Shown here piece by piece: positions 1 through 5,614 of a DNA stretch of 11,291 nt. A program made the position numbers and the translations under genes. The DNA is taken from the NCBI GenBank assembly GCA_045600065.1, contig JAZRXE010000004.1:1-11291 (forward strand), read 5' to 3'. The DNA comes from RGIG2707 sp045600065. Lineage in GTDB: Bacteria; Bacillota; Clostridia; Peptostreptococcales; Anaerovoracaceae. Every line of letters starts with the position of its first letter. Position 1 is the first letter of the stretch. Under the pieces are notes generated by a model. It worked only from the letters and a program-made list of their open reading frames with translations, made no database searches and had not been told where the DNA came from.

Positions 1-242
1 GCGTAGGCGTCAGCGCCAAAACAGGCAGGGGCTTTGATGAGCTTCTGGATATAATCAAATCGGAGATCTATTCAGAGCTTAAGACGGTGGAGCTTCTTAT
101 ACCCTATGACAGAGGAGATATCGTTTCTTATCTTAACGATAAGATCAGGCCTGAAATAACCGAATACAGGGCGGAGGGCACTTATCTTAAAATCGATCTG
201 GGTAAGGCTGACCGAAGCCGTTACGAAAAATATATTATATAG
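1..242 (+). CDS. hflX: GTPase HflX, C-terminal end (5' part outside window)
   Basis: Partial gene read from base 3, about 79 codons to a TAG stop at 240-242. HflX is a ribosome-associated GTPase that splits stalled or hibernating ribosomes. The visible part begins inside the G domain at VGVSAKTGRGFDELL, which matches the G5 (SAK) motif and final helix. It continues with VELLIPYDRGDIVSYL and a final EGTYLKIDL segment, the typical small alpha/beta tail of HflX proteins. The earlier G1-G4 motifs and the N-terminal HflX domain lie outside the window. A YigZ-family gene follows after 51 bases on the same strand, so the two may be co-transcribed. The family call rests on the tail motifs only, but these are characteristic. 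Confidence 0.85.
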   Translation, partial: VGVSAKTGRGFDELLDIIKSEIYSELKTVELLIPYDRGDIVSYLNDKIRPEITEYRAEGTYLKIDLGKADRSRYEKYII

Positions 243-293
243 AAGTCTGATGTCAGGCAGACGCAGCAGCTTTGAAAGAAGCGGATCAGGATC

Positions 294-917
294 ATGGCGG
301 TTTTATACACAACCCTTGCAAAAGAAGCTCATGCAGAGCAGACCATAGAGCGTTCAAGATTCATTGCCCATGCTGCTCCGGTCAGGGACAGGGAGGAGGC
401 GGAGGCCTTTATACGGCGTACCAGAGAGGAATACAAGGATGCCTCCACCAATGCTCCGGCTTTTGTGGTCGGAGACAAGATGCAGATACAATGGGGTTCA
501 GATGACGGCGAACCCTCGGGCACAGCAGGGGCACCCATGGTGCAGATGCTGGTCAAGGAGGGCATAACCAATGCCGTGATAGTGGTCACCAGGTATTTCG
601 GAGGAATCAAGCTGGGTACCGGCGGCCTTGTAAGGGCATTTACGGGGACTGCCAAGCTGGCTGTGGAGGCTGCCGGACTCCACCAGGTTAAGGATGTATG
701 CCTGCTTTCCTTTGAGCTGCCCTACAGTCTGCTGGGCAAATTGCAGAACAACGAAAGATCCATGCCCTTTACCATAGAGGATATAGCCTATCTGGAAGTG
801 CTCAGGCTTCGCATAAGCTTCGAGCCGGAGGATGAAGGGCTGATAAGATCGATGCTTTCCGATCTCAGCGGCGGTAAATATACTGAAAAAGAGGAGCTGG
901 TCTGCATAAAGTTATAA
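294..917 (+). CDS. yigZ: YigZ / IMPACT family protein
   Basis: 207 residues, the normal length for bacterial YigZ (YvyE in Bacillus), a family related to eukaryotic IMPACT that is thought to act in translation or its stress response; its biochemical role is not settled. The N-terminal IMPACT domain is clear: SRFIAHAAPV (21-30), SDDGEPSGTAG (69-79) and VVTRYFGGIKLGTGGLVRA (97-115). A smaller ferredoxin-like C-terminal domain follows from about residue 135. The ATG at 294 is chosen because the family begins close to this point; the upstream AGGA is close to the start and weak. One oddity is that the usual DA-x-H-N/H-C/V segment reads DASTNAPAF (49-57), so the usual histidine is threonine here. 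It probably shares a transcript with hflX and ends before the tRNA promoter. Confidence 0.93.
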   Translation: MAVLYTTLAKEAHAEQTIERSRFIAHAAPVRDREEAEAFIRRTREEYKDASTNAPAFVVGDKMQIQWGSDDGEPSGTAGAPMVQMLVKEGITNAVIVVTRYFGGIKLGTGGLVRAFTGTAKLAVEAAGLHQVKDVCLLSFELPYSLLGKLQNNERSMPFTIEDIAYLEVLRLRISFEPEDEGLIRSMLSDLSGGKYTEKEELVCIKL

Positions 918-924
918 TTAATGC

Positions 925-952
925 TTGACTTTTCTTCAATTTGGTCTATAAT
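925..952 (+). promoter_or_regulatory. Sigma-70-type promoter of the tRNA cluster
   Basis: TTGACT (925-930) and TATAAT (947-952) are separated by 16 bases and sit 31 bases before the first tRNA. The match to vegetative consensus is nearly perfect, as expected for stable RNA genes. Confidence 0.8.
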
Positions 953-983
953 ACATAAATGTGTTGATGATTTTGACACCCAT

Positions 984-1059
984 GGGCGTTTAGCTCAGCT
1001 GGGAGAGCACCTGCCTTACAAGCAGGGGGTCACAGGTTCGAGCCCTGTAACGCCCACCA
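984..1059 (+). tRNA. tRNA-Val (anticodon UAC)
   Basis: A 76-base tRNA with CCA encoded. The acceptor arm GGGCGTT pairs with AACGCCC before discriminator A. The anticodon stem CCTGC/GCAGG holds the loop CTTACAA, giving anticodon UAC, which reads valine GUA and related codons. The T arm contains GGTTCGAGCC. It is first in a four-tRNA cluster and is followed by the next gene after a single base. Confidence 0.97.
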
Positions 1060-1060
1060 T

Positions 1061-1137
1061 GGCCCGGTAGTTCAGTTGGTTAGAATGCCAGCCTGTCACG
1101 CTGGAGGTCACCGGTTCGAGCCCGGTTCGGGTCGCCA
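1061..1137 (+). tRNA. tRNA-Asp (anticodon GUC)
   Basis: A 77-base tRNA with encoded CCA. The acceptor strands GGCCCGG and TCGGGTC pair with two G-U wobbles, before discriminator G. The anticodon stem CCAGC/GCTGG carries the loop CTGTCAC, so the anticodon is GUC (aspartate). It starts one base after the valine tRNA. Confidence 0.97.
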
Positions 1138-1161
1138 ATTTTTTTAAATATTCCGGTATTT

Positions 1162-1236
1162 GCTGGCGTGGCTCAATGGCAGAGCAGCTGATTTGTAATC
1201 AGCAGGTTGTTGGTTCGACTCCGATCGCCAGCTCCA
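1162..1236 (+). tRNA. tRNA-Thr (anticodon UGU)
   Basis: A 75-base tRNA with encoded CCA. Acceptor GCTGGCG pairs perfectly with CGCCAGC, and the discriminator is T. The anticodon stem GCTGA/TCAGC holds the loop TTTGTAA, giving UGU (threonine). An AT-rich 24-base spacer separates it from tRNA-Asp. Confidence 0.97.
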
Positions 1237-1240
1237 ATAT

Positions 1241-1325
1241 GGAGGGATTCCCGAGTGGCTAAAGGGGGCGGACTGTAAATCCGTTAGCTGAGCTTTCGGT
1301 GGTTCGAATCCACCTCCCTCCACCA
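1241..1325 (+). tRNA. tRNA-Tyr (anticodon GUA)
   Basis: An 85-base class II tRNA with encoded CCA. Acceptor GGAGGGA pairs with TCCCTCC, with discriminator A. The anticodon stem CGGA/TCCG holds the loop CTGTAAA, giving GUA (tyrosine). The long variable arm between the anticodon and T arms is the normal bacterial form for tyrosine. It is last in the cluster, directly before the terminator. Confidence 0.97.
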
Positions 1326-1331
1326 GTTTTT

Positions 1332-1358
1332 ACCCGAGCTTGAATACTCGGGTTTTTT
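1332..1358 (+). terminator. Rho-independent terminator of the tRNA cluster
   Basis: The 7-bp stem ACCCGAG (1332-1338) / CTCGGGT (1347-1353) has an 8-base loop and runs into a T tract at 1353-1358. It lies seven bases after the tyrosine tRNA. Confidence 0.9.
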
Positions 1359-1366
1359 GTTATAAT
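1340..1366 (+). promoter_or_regulatory. Candidate extended -10 promoter of the sensor-regulator gene
   Basis: TGTTATAAT (1358-1366) is a perfect -10 hexamer with an extended TGN element. A partial -35, TTGAAT (1340-1345), lies 15 bases upstream inside the loop of the tRNA terminator. Transcription would begin near 1373, only about 18 bases before the start codon, and so just ahead of the ribosome binding site. Confidence 0.55.
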
Positions 1367-1390
1367 ATATTTTAGAGGAGGCGCTAAAGC

Positions 1391-3724
1391 ATGAAAAAAC
1401 GAGATTTTATCGTAATGCTGCTTTTTATAGCGATCGTTCTGTCTGCCACCGTTTCCGTTTCCATGGTCGCAAATCGTTTGGATGTCGGCACCAGGGTATA
1501 CGATAAGGCATTTTCGACTCTGCATACATATTCTGAAAGATATAGCGACTATCTTGAAATTACATTGGAAAACAGGTTCAATGTACTGGAATCGCTGTGC
1601 AATTATTTCGGCATCAAAGAGGATTTTGATGCGACGGATTTCCTTGCGGAAAAGCCGCTGATCGATGCTTTTGTATTATCAAATCGTCTGAACGATGTTT
1701 TCTTTTCCGATGTGGACGGAAATGCCGTCAGCTACGAGGGCCGCAGCCTGGGCAATATTTCCGAACACGAATTATTCAAATCCGCCAGCTACTGGAGGGG
1801 TCAGAAGGCTCTGTATTACGAAAAAACCTCCGAGGTCTTAGCCGGGGAGGATCAGTTTGTTATAGCTCATCCTCTGAGATACAAAAATTCTCTTGTGGGC
1901 TTTCTTTTTGCAAGCTTTGATGTCAGCACCATCGTTCCCGAAACAGAATATGAAAAGGATTCCGACAGCATGTGCATCGTGGTAGACGAATATTCGTCTG
2001 TTCTGTTTGGTCTCAACAGGGATGTCAGCGATATCAAAGGCAGCAACCTGATAGCGGACTATATTCATAAGGGTTATCTGGACGCTGATCAGTCCGCGGC
2101 AATCCTATCCGATATGGCTTTAGGCAGAAGCGGAGATTTTGTAATGCCGGATGCCGCATGTGAATATGCTTCTTATGTCTGCCTCGGCTATGGCGATCTG
2201 TTCATAATAAATACAATTTCCACATCTGAGATAATCGGACAGTTCTTCCCCGGCTCCAAGGACTCCTTTGCCGAGGAACTGTATCTGCTTTGTGCCTTTT
2301 CCGTTACCGTGCTTACAGCCTGCGCAACGGGTCTGTATTTCTACAGCAGCGGCAGGCTTCGCGGGATTCGCACAAAGAATCTGGAAAAAGAGGTCGAAAG
2401 GCTGCCTATAATCGAAAAGGACTTTGCGATGGCTGCGGTAATAAGCGATATGGCCGTGATAAAGTACAGTATTCCCACAAAGACAGCCAGATTGCTGTCC
2501 TCCGGCGCAAAGGAGGAGCAGTTTGCGGATATTCTTATTGACCTTCCCGAGTATGCCATAAGGGAGGGCTATGTTGCCCCCGAGAGCATAAATACTGTCA
2601 GAGAGCTGTTTGACAGGATCAACAATGGCATCGAATACGGCGGCGATTCGGTCAGTCTGGCTTTGAACGGTCCGAACGGGGATAAGATATGGTCCGAAGT
2701 AAGATACAGCTTTGTGGAATATGATGGGGAGAAGAACCCTGAAGCTGTTATGGTCTGGACCGATATCAGCAACAGAAGGGCCGCGGAGGAGCTTTACAAT
2801 ATCAGCAACACCCTGCTGGATTATGCTACGGATTCAAAGCTTATCATAGCAAATCTGACAACCGGGCTGGTGGAATACGAATCCGGCGGATCCTTCCGCA
2901 ACATTTCCGAGATGTTCGCAACGAACGACATATACAAGCTGCTTCAGAACACGACGGAATATATTATTTCCGATGAATCAAAATCCGAATTCTATCGGTA
3001 TTATTCCGTAGACAATCTGCTCAGCGAATTTGCTGAGGGCAATTACGAGAACAGTATCGATATCGCCATAAACGGCTCCGGCAGAATAAACTGGCTGAAC
3101 CTGCAGTCCCGGATGATCAGAGATGATTATGCCGGCGGAATCAAAATATATATGGTGGGTAAGGATATAAGCAGCCAGAAGCTTGCAGAGCAGGAATATA
3201 CAAGACAGATAGTTTTGGAGAATGAAAGTGCTCGCGACACTGCCCCGGTGAACGGCGATATTGCAGCCTCGTCAGAGACCGATGATAAAAAGGTCGTCTT
3301 TGCCAGAACCTTCGGATATTTCGATTTCTTTGTGGATGATAAGCCTGTTCATTTTTCAAATCAGAAGGAAAAAGAGCTGCTTGCGCTGCTGATCGACCGC
3401 AACGGCGGCACTCTTACCGCTGAGGAAGCCATATCCGTTCTGTGGGAGGATGAGCCTGCAGGGGAAAAGCAGATGGCAAGATACAGAAAGCTTGCGAGCA
3501 GACTTCAGAATACCCTCAACGAAGCAGGCTGCGGAGATGTTATCATATCCGCCCGCGGTGTAAGGCATATCGACGTCGATCGTCTGGAGTGCGATTACTA
3601 CGAGGCTCTGAATAAGAACGAGCACTTCGTAAAGCTGTATCAGGGCTCATATATGCTGAATTATTCCTGGGCGGAAGAAACCACCACGTCTCTGAACGCT
3701 TTGCTGCTGCCGGATTATGAATAA
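1391..3724 (+). CDS. Membrane-anchored one-component regulator: Cache-like sensor, two PAS-like domains, C-terminal SARP/OmpR-type winged helix
   Basis: 777 residues. AGAGGAGG (1374-1381), nine bases upstream, fixes the ATG. Transmembrane helix 1 spans about 6-26 and helix 2 about 295-319. The ~270 residues between them look like a double-Cache extracytoplasmic sensor (SDVDGNAVSYEG near 106-117; HPLRYKNSLVGFLFASFD near 160-177). Two PAS-like domains follow at about 340-465 and 472-600, each ending in a DIS-x(3)-A(A/E)E-type linker (near 458 and 592). After a flexible stretch (606-633), residues 635-735 form a winged helix of the Trans_reg_C/SARP kind: RTFGYFDFFVDDKPVHF, QKEKELLALLIDRNG, then the segment around QMARYRKLASRLQNTL. 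There is no histidine kinase, GGDEF or receiver domain, so the protein should bind DNA directly from the membrane. The bound ligand is unknown. The gene stands alone between terminators immediately before the Tad operon, and control of that operon is inferred from position and from repeats in its promoter. Confidence 0.85.
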   Translation: MKKRDFIVMLLFIAIVLSATVSVSMVANRLDVGTRVYDKAFSTLHTYSERYSDYLEITLENRFNVLESLCNYFGIKEDFDATDFLAEKPLIDAFVLSNRLNDVFFSDVDGNAVSYEGRSLGNISEHELFKSASYWRGQKALYYEKTSEVLAGEDQFVIAHPLRYKNSLVGFLFASFDVSTIVPETEYEKDSDSMCIVVDEYSSVLFGLNRDVSDIKGSNLIADYIHKGYLDADQSAAILSDMALGRSGDFVMPDAACEYASYVCLGYGDLFIINTISTSEIIGQFFPGSKDSFAEELYLLCAFSVTVLTACATGLYFYSSGRLRGIRTKNLEKEVERLPIIEKDFAMAAVISDMAVIKYSIPTKTARLLSSGAKEEQFADILIDLPEYAIREGYVAPESINTVRELFDRINNGIEYGGDSVSLALNGPNGDKIWSEVRYSFVEYDGEKNPEAVMVWTDISNRRAAEELYNISNTLLDYATDSKLIIANLTTGLVEYESGGSFRNISEMFATNDIYKLLQNTTEYIISDESKSEFYRYYSVDNLLSEFAEGNYENSIDIAINGSGRINWLNLQSRMIRDDYAGGIKIYMVGKDISSQKLAEQEYTRQIVLENESARDTAPVNGDIAASSETDDKKVVFARTFGYFDFFVDDKPVHFSNQKEKELLALLIDRNGGTLTAEEAISVLWEDEPAGEKQMARYRKLASRLQNTLNEAGCGDVIISARGVRHIDVDRLECDYYEALNKNEHFVKLYQGSYMLNYSWAEETTTSLNALLLPDYE

Positions 3725-3743
3725 GATTTTTAAAAGTTTATAA

Positions 3744-3781
3744 AAAAAATCGGGAAAAATGAATAATTTTCCCGATTTTTT
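3744..3781 (+). terminator. Strong terminator after the regulator gene
   Basis: A 15-bp stem (3744-3758 with 3767-3781) has core CGGGAAAA/TTTTCCCG, an 8-base loop and a T tract. Flanking A and T runs on either side would let it work on both strands. It separates the regulator from the Tad operon. Confidence 0.9.
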
Positions 3782-3788
3782 CATTTTT

Positions 3789-3839
3789 GGTCACGAAAAA
3801 GACCCTGCCGGTCACGACCCGGACACATTTCAGTCACAA
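3789..3839 (+). repeat. Helically phased direct repeats, candidate activator binding site
   Basis: The octamers GGTCACGA (3789-3796), GGTCACGA (3810-3817), GGACACAT (3821-3828) and AGTCACAA (3832-3839) start 21, 11 and 11 bases apart, so they face the same side of the helix. A degraded copy, AGACCCTG, sits at 3800. They lie just upstream of the Tad operon's probable promoter. Arrays of this kind are the usual targets of SARP-type winged-helix activators. Confidence 0.6.
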
Positions 3840-3867
3840 TTGACCGCTATTATAGGCAGTGTAAAGA
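3840..3867 (+). promoter_or_regulatory. Candidate Tad operon promoter region
   Basis: Two readings are possible. TATTAT (3848-3853) could be a -10 box lying exactly 8 bases after the last direct repeat, with no good -35, as in activator-dependent SARP promoters. Alternatively TTGACC (3840-3845) pairs with TAAAGA (3862-3867) at 16-base spacing, a weaker conventional promoter. An inverted repeat TGACCGC (3841-3847) / GCGGTCA (3873-3879) brackets both candidate -10 boxes and could be a second protein site. Confidence 0.45.
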
Positions 3868-3934
3868 CCAAGGCGGTCAGACGAACGGAGCTGCAAAGCT
3901 CTTGCTGATGATCCGAGAAAGACAGGAGAAAGTT

Positions 3935-4594
3935 ATGTCGGTATTCTTGCCGGGCTGTGTGCTTTCACTCACAATCCCGTATATGGTAAAGAAGTTCTGC
4001 ACATACAAGGAGAGCAAGAGCAGCAGGAGCGCTGAAAACGTCATGGCCGGCAATTCATCAAGATTTGCATTTTGGACGGTGTATATGCTGCAGGTGGCAG
4101 CGGTTTTCTTCTTAATAGAAAGAGAGCTTGCCCTGCCGGTACTGATCATTCTGTATCTGGCTACCCTGTGTACAGGTGTGGATCACTACATACGCATCAT
4201 CCCCAACGAAGCGGTATTGTCCTTACTGCTTATGGCTGCAGTCTTGAGGTTCACGGCCCAGGGTGCTGCCGGGCTTTTGTCCGGAGCCAAGGCACTCGCA
4301 GCTGTGACTCTGATTTTCGGAGGAAGCGCCGCCATACTGTACTACCTTAAGGGTATCCCCGGTGTCGGAGCCGGAGATCTGAAATTCGCCATGGCAGCAG
4401 GATTTGCTGTCGGCATGGAAAACCTGTCGTATTTTCTGGCGGGTGCTGCCGCTGCTATGGTGCTGTACTGCATACTCGGGGCGTTAAGAAAACGACTTCA
4501 CATGGATTCGTATTTTCCGATGTGCGCCCATCTGAGTGCAGGCCTGGCATGTGCGTTGTTTCTGCCGGAGGTAATACGGCTGCTCGGTCTTTAA
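3935..4594 (+). CDS. Prepilin peptidase of the Tad system (A24 family, TadV/CpaA-like)
   Basis: 219 residues from the ATG at 3935. This start is preferred over a TTG at 3902 because AGGAG (3924-3928) lies six bases upstream. The enzyme is an integral membrane aspartyl protease that removes the short leaders of Flp-type prepilins on the cytoplasmic face. Both catalytic aspartates are visible: D83 in GVDHYIRIIPN (81-91) and D148 in the GxGD motif of GVGAGDLKFA (143-152). Several hydrophobic segments fill the protein, at about 50-60, 68-82, 92-104, 119-137, 151-182 and 199-216. There is no zinc-cysteine tetrad or N-methylation domain, as expected for short Tad-type peptidases. It is the first gene of the Tad operon and its substrates (Flp, Flp2, TadE) follow directly. 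Confidence 0.9.
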   Translation: MSVFLPGCVLSLTIPYMVKKFCTYKESKSSRSAENVMAGNSSRFAFWTVYMLQVAAVFFLIERELALPVLIILYLATLCTGVDHYIRIIPNEAVLSLLLMAAVLRFTAQGAAGLLSGAKALAAVTLIFGGSAAILYYLKGIPGVGAGDLKFAMAAGFAVGMENLSYFLAGAAAAMVLYCILGALRKRLHMDSYFPMCAHLSAGLACALFLPEVIRLLGL

Positions 4595-4636
4595 AAGAAG
4601 TTATTTATTATCACGGCGTGTGGATCTTTAATTTTT

Positions 4637-4642
4637 AGGAGG
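4637..4642 (+). promoter_or_regulatory. Ribosome binding site that decides the flp start
   Basis: AGGAGG is one base from the ATG at 4644 but seven bases from the in-frame ATG at 4650. The second spacing is optimal, so translation should start at 4650. The perfect match also suits the high expression expected of a major pilin. Confidence 0.75.
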
Positions 4643-4649
4643 AATGAAA

Positions 4650-4835
4650 ATGAAGAATCTCAAGAATTGGTTTGTATCTGAAGAAAGTGGCCAGGGTATG
4701 GTAGAATACGGCCTCATCATCGCTCTCATCGCAGTAGTAGTTGCAGTTGCTCTTGGACCTCTCGGAAACACCATCGCAAACATGTTCAACGGGCTGAGCA
4801 GTGCTATTACTGGCAGAACTCCCAGTTCCATCTAA
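4650..4835 (+). CDS. flp: Flp-type major pilin
   Basis: 61 residues from the ATG at 4650. Flp is the main subunit of Tad pili, which are used in adherence, aggregation or competence-like functions. The short charged leader ends ...EESG, and the prepilin peptidase motif G|QGMVEYGLIIALIAVVV follows. Cleavage after G14 would leave Gln at +1, with Glu at +5 and Tyr at +6, exactly the G/xxxxEY rule of Flp prepilins. The hydrophobic helix (about 18-38) would form the pilus core, and a short tail GNTIANMFNGLSSAITG follows. The gene has the best ribosome binding site of the operon and is followed by an internal terminator, so its transcript should outnumber those of the downstream genes. Confidence 0.95.
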   Translation: MKNLKNWFVSEESGQGMVEYGLIIALIAVVVAVALGPLGNTIANMFNGLSSAITGRTPSSI

Positions 4836-4879
4836 GGCTTCCTGAAACAGTCTTTAAAGCGAACAAAAGCGCTAAAAGG

Positions 4880-4910
4880 GCGCACCGGGCTTACAGCCCG
4901 GTGCGCTTTT
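4880..4910 (+). terminator. Internal terminator/attenuator after flp
   Basis: The 11-bp GC-rich stem GCGCACCGGGC (4880-4890) / GCCCGGTGCGC (4896-4906) has loop TTACA and a following TTTT. The 3' part GCGCTTTT (4903-4910) can instead pair with an upstream AAAAGCGC (4865-4872). Because the operon continues, it probably causes partial termination, giving much Flp and less of the assembly proteins. Confidence 0.85.
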
Positions 4911-4941
4911 GCCCAATATAACAGGGCATCAGATATCTATC

Positions 4942-5118
4942 ATGAAAAAAAATTATATCCCAAGTATTCTTGCTGAAGACGGGCAGGCAATGACAGATTA
5001 TGTTCTAATATTGCTTTTTATAGCAATAACTGTTATGATATGTTTAAGCGATATGGGAACATCCTTCCGGGATTTTCTTGAGCGGTTCGGATCGTATGTC
5101 CAAAGTTCAGTTAAATGA
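4942..5118 (+). CDS. Second, divergent Flp-like pilin
   Basis: 58 residues from the ATG at 4942; a TTG at 4909 lies inside the terminator and is unlikely. The leader ends in AEDG, followed by QAMTDYVLILLFIAITVMICL, a prepilin-type N-terminus with a single hydrophobic helix. Cleavage after the glycine would place Asp, not Glu, at +5, followed by Tyr. The rest (about 20 residues, FRDFLERFGSYVQSSVK at the end) is unlike Flp1. No good ribosome binding site is visible, and the gene lies behind the flp terminator, so expression should be low. It could be a minor pilin or pilus initiator; it could also be a decaying flp copy. The Flp family assignment rests on the leader motif, size and position. 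Confidence 0.75.
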   Translation: MKKNYIPSILAEDGQAMTDYVLILLFIAITVMICLSDMGTSFRDFLERFGSYVQSSVK

Positions 5119-5138
5119 TCCGAAGTCTCGGTTATCAG

Positions 5139-5164
5139 GCATTCCGGAGACGGAATGCTATTTT
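5139..5164 (+). terminator. Hairpin with GNRA loop between flp2 and tadE
   Basis: The perfect 8-bp stem GCATTCCG (5139-5146) / CGGAATGC (5151-5158) closes a GAGA tetraloop and is followed by TATTTT. The T tract is weak, so it may be a leaky terminator or an RNA-processing/stability hairpin. Confidence 0.5.
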
Positions 5165-5185
5165 GGAATATCAAACGGAGAAAAT

Positions 5186-5602
5186 ATGAAATTCGGGATG
5201 AAAAAACGTAAGAGTGAAGACGGTCAGGCTATGGTTGAATTTGCCCTGACTTTTCCTCTTGTGGTATTGATCTTAAGCATGATCATCGATTTCGGCTGGA
5301 TCTTTACCCACGAGCTGGTTCTGTCCACTGCGGTAAGGGAAGGCGCAAGACTGGGCTCTACCTGTGCTTCGAGCTCCGATATGGTGAGCAGGGTAACAGA
5401 TAAAGTCGAGGCTGCGGCAGATATATGCGATCCCGATAAGCTTCATATAGATGTACATAATACAAATATCTCAAATCCGAGCGAGGGCGATGTGGTGGTC
5501 ACCGTAGATTATGATCTCAATCTCCTGACACCGTTTGCCTCGCCGATATTCGGGGGTATGGTATTCCCGATACACAGTTCCTGTACTATGAAAGCGGAGT
5601 GA
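5186..5602 (+). CDS. tadE: TadE-like pseudopilin
   Basis: 138 residues from the ATG at 5186, with GGAG (5177-5180) five bases upstream; the frame is open further upstream but without a better start. TadE is a minor prepilin-like protein needed for Tad pilus assembly. After a basic leader, EDGQAMVEFALTFPLVVLIL (11-30) gives a peptidase site G|QAMVEF with Glu at +5, then the transmembrane helix, then FGWIFTHELVLSTAVREGARLGS (36-58), the usual TadE continuation. The C-terminal half is an exported beta-rich domain with three cysteines (C60, C76 and C133 by my count), two of which could form a disulfide. The EDGQAM stretch is shared with the preceding Flp-like pilin. The stop overlaps the ribosome binding site of the next gene. 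Confidence 0.88.
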   Translation: MKFGMKKRKSEDGQAMVEFALTFPLVVLILSMIIDFGWIFTHELVLSTAVREGARLGSTCASSSDMVSRVTDKVEAAADICDPDKLHIDVHNTNISNPSEGDVVVTVDYDLNLLTPFASPIFGGMVFPIHSSCTMKAE

Positions 5603-5614
5603 GGAGTGATAGGT

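Noticed and set aside
272..505. Open frames overlapping the start of yigZ in other phases
   Set aside because: Cysteine/arginine-rich translations without domains, fully overlapped by a well-conserved gene.
984..1325. tRNA cluster as an integration site for a mobile element
   Set aside because: No duplicated tRNA 3' end, integrase or attachment-like repeat is visible nearby; the cluster is closed by its own terminator.
3789..3839. The GTCAC repeats as a CRISPR array
   Set aside because: Units are only 8 bases, spaced by helical turns with 3-13-base gaps; there are no spacers of useful length and no cas genes.
3902..3934. TTG start for the prepilin peptidase
   Set aside because: No Shine-Dalgarno at a suitable distance, whereas the ATG at 3935 has AGGAG six bases upstream.
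4644..4649. ATG at 4644 as the flp start
   Set aside because: Only one base from the AGGAGG; the in-frame ATG at 4650 has seven-base spacing.
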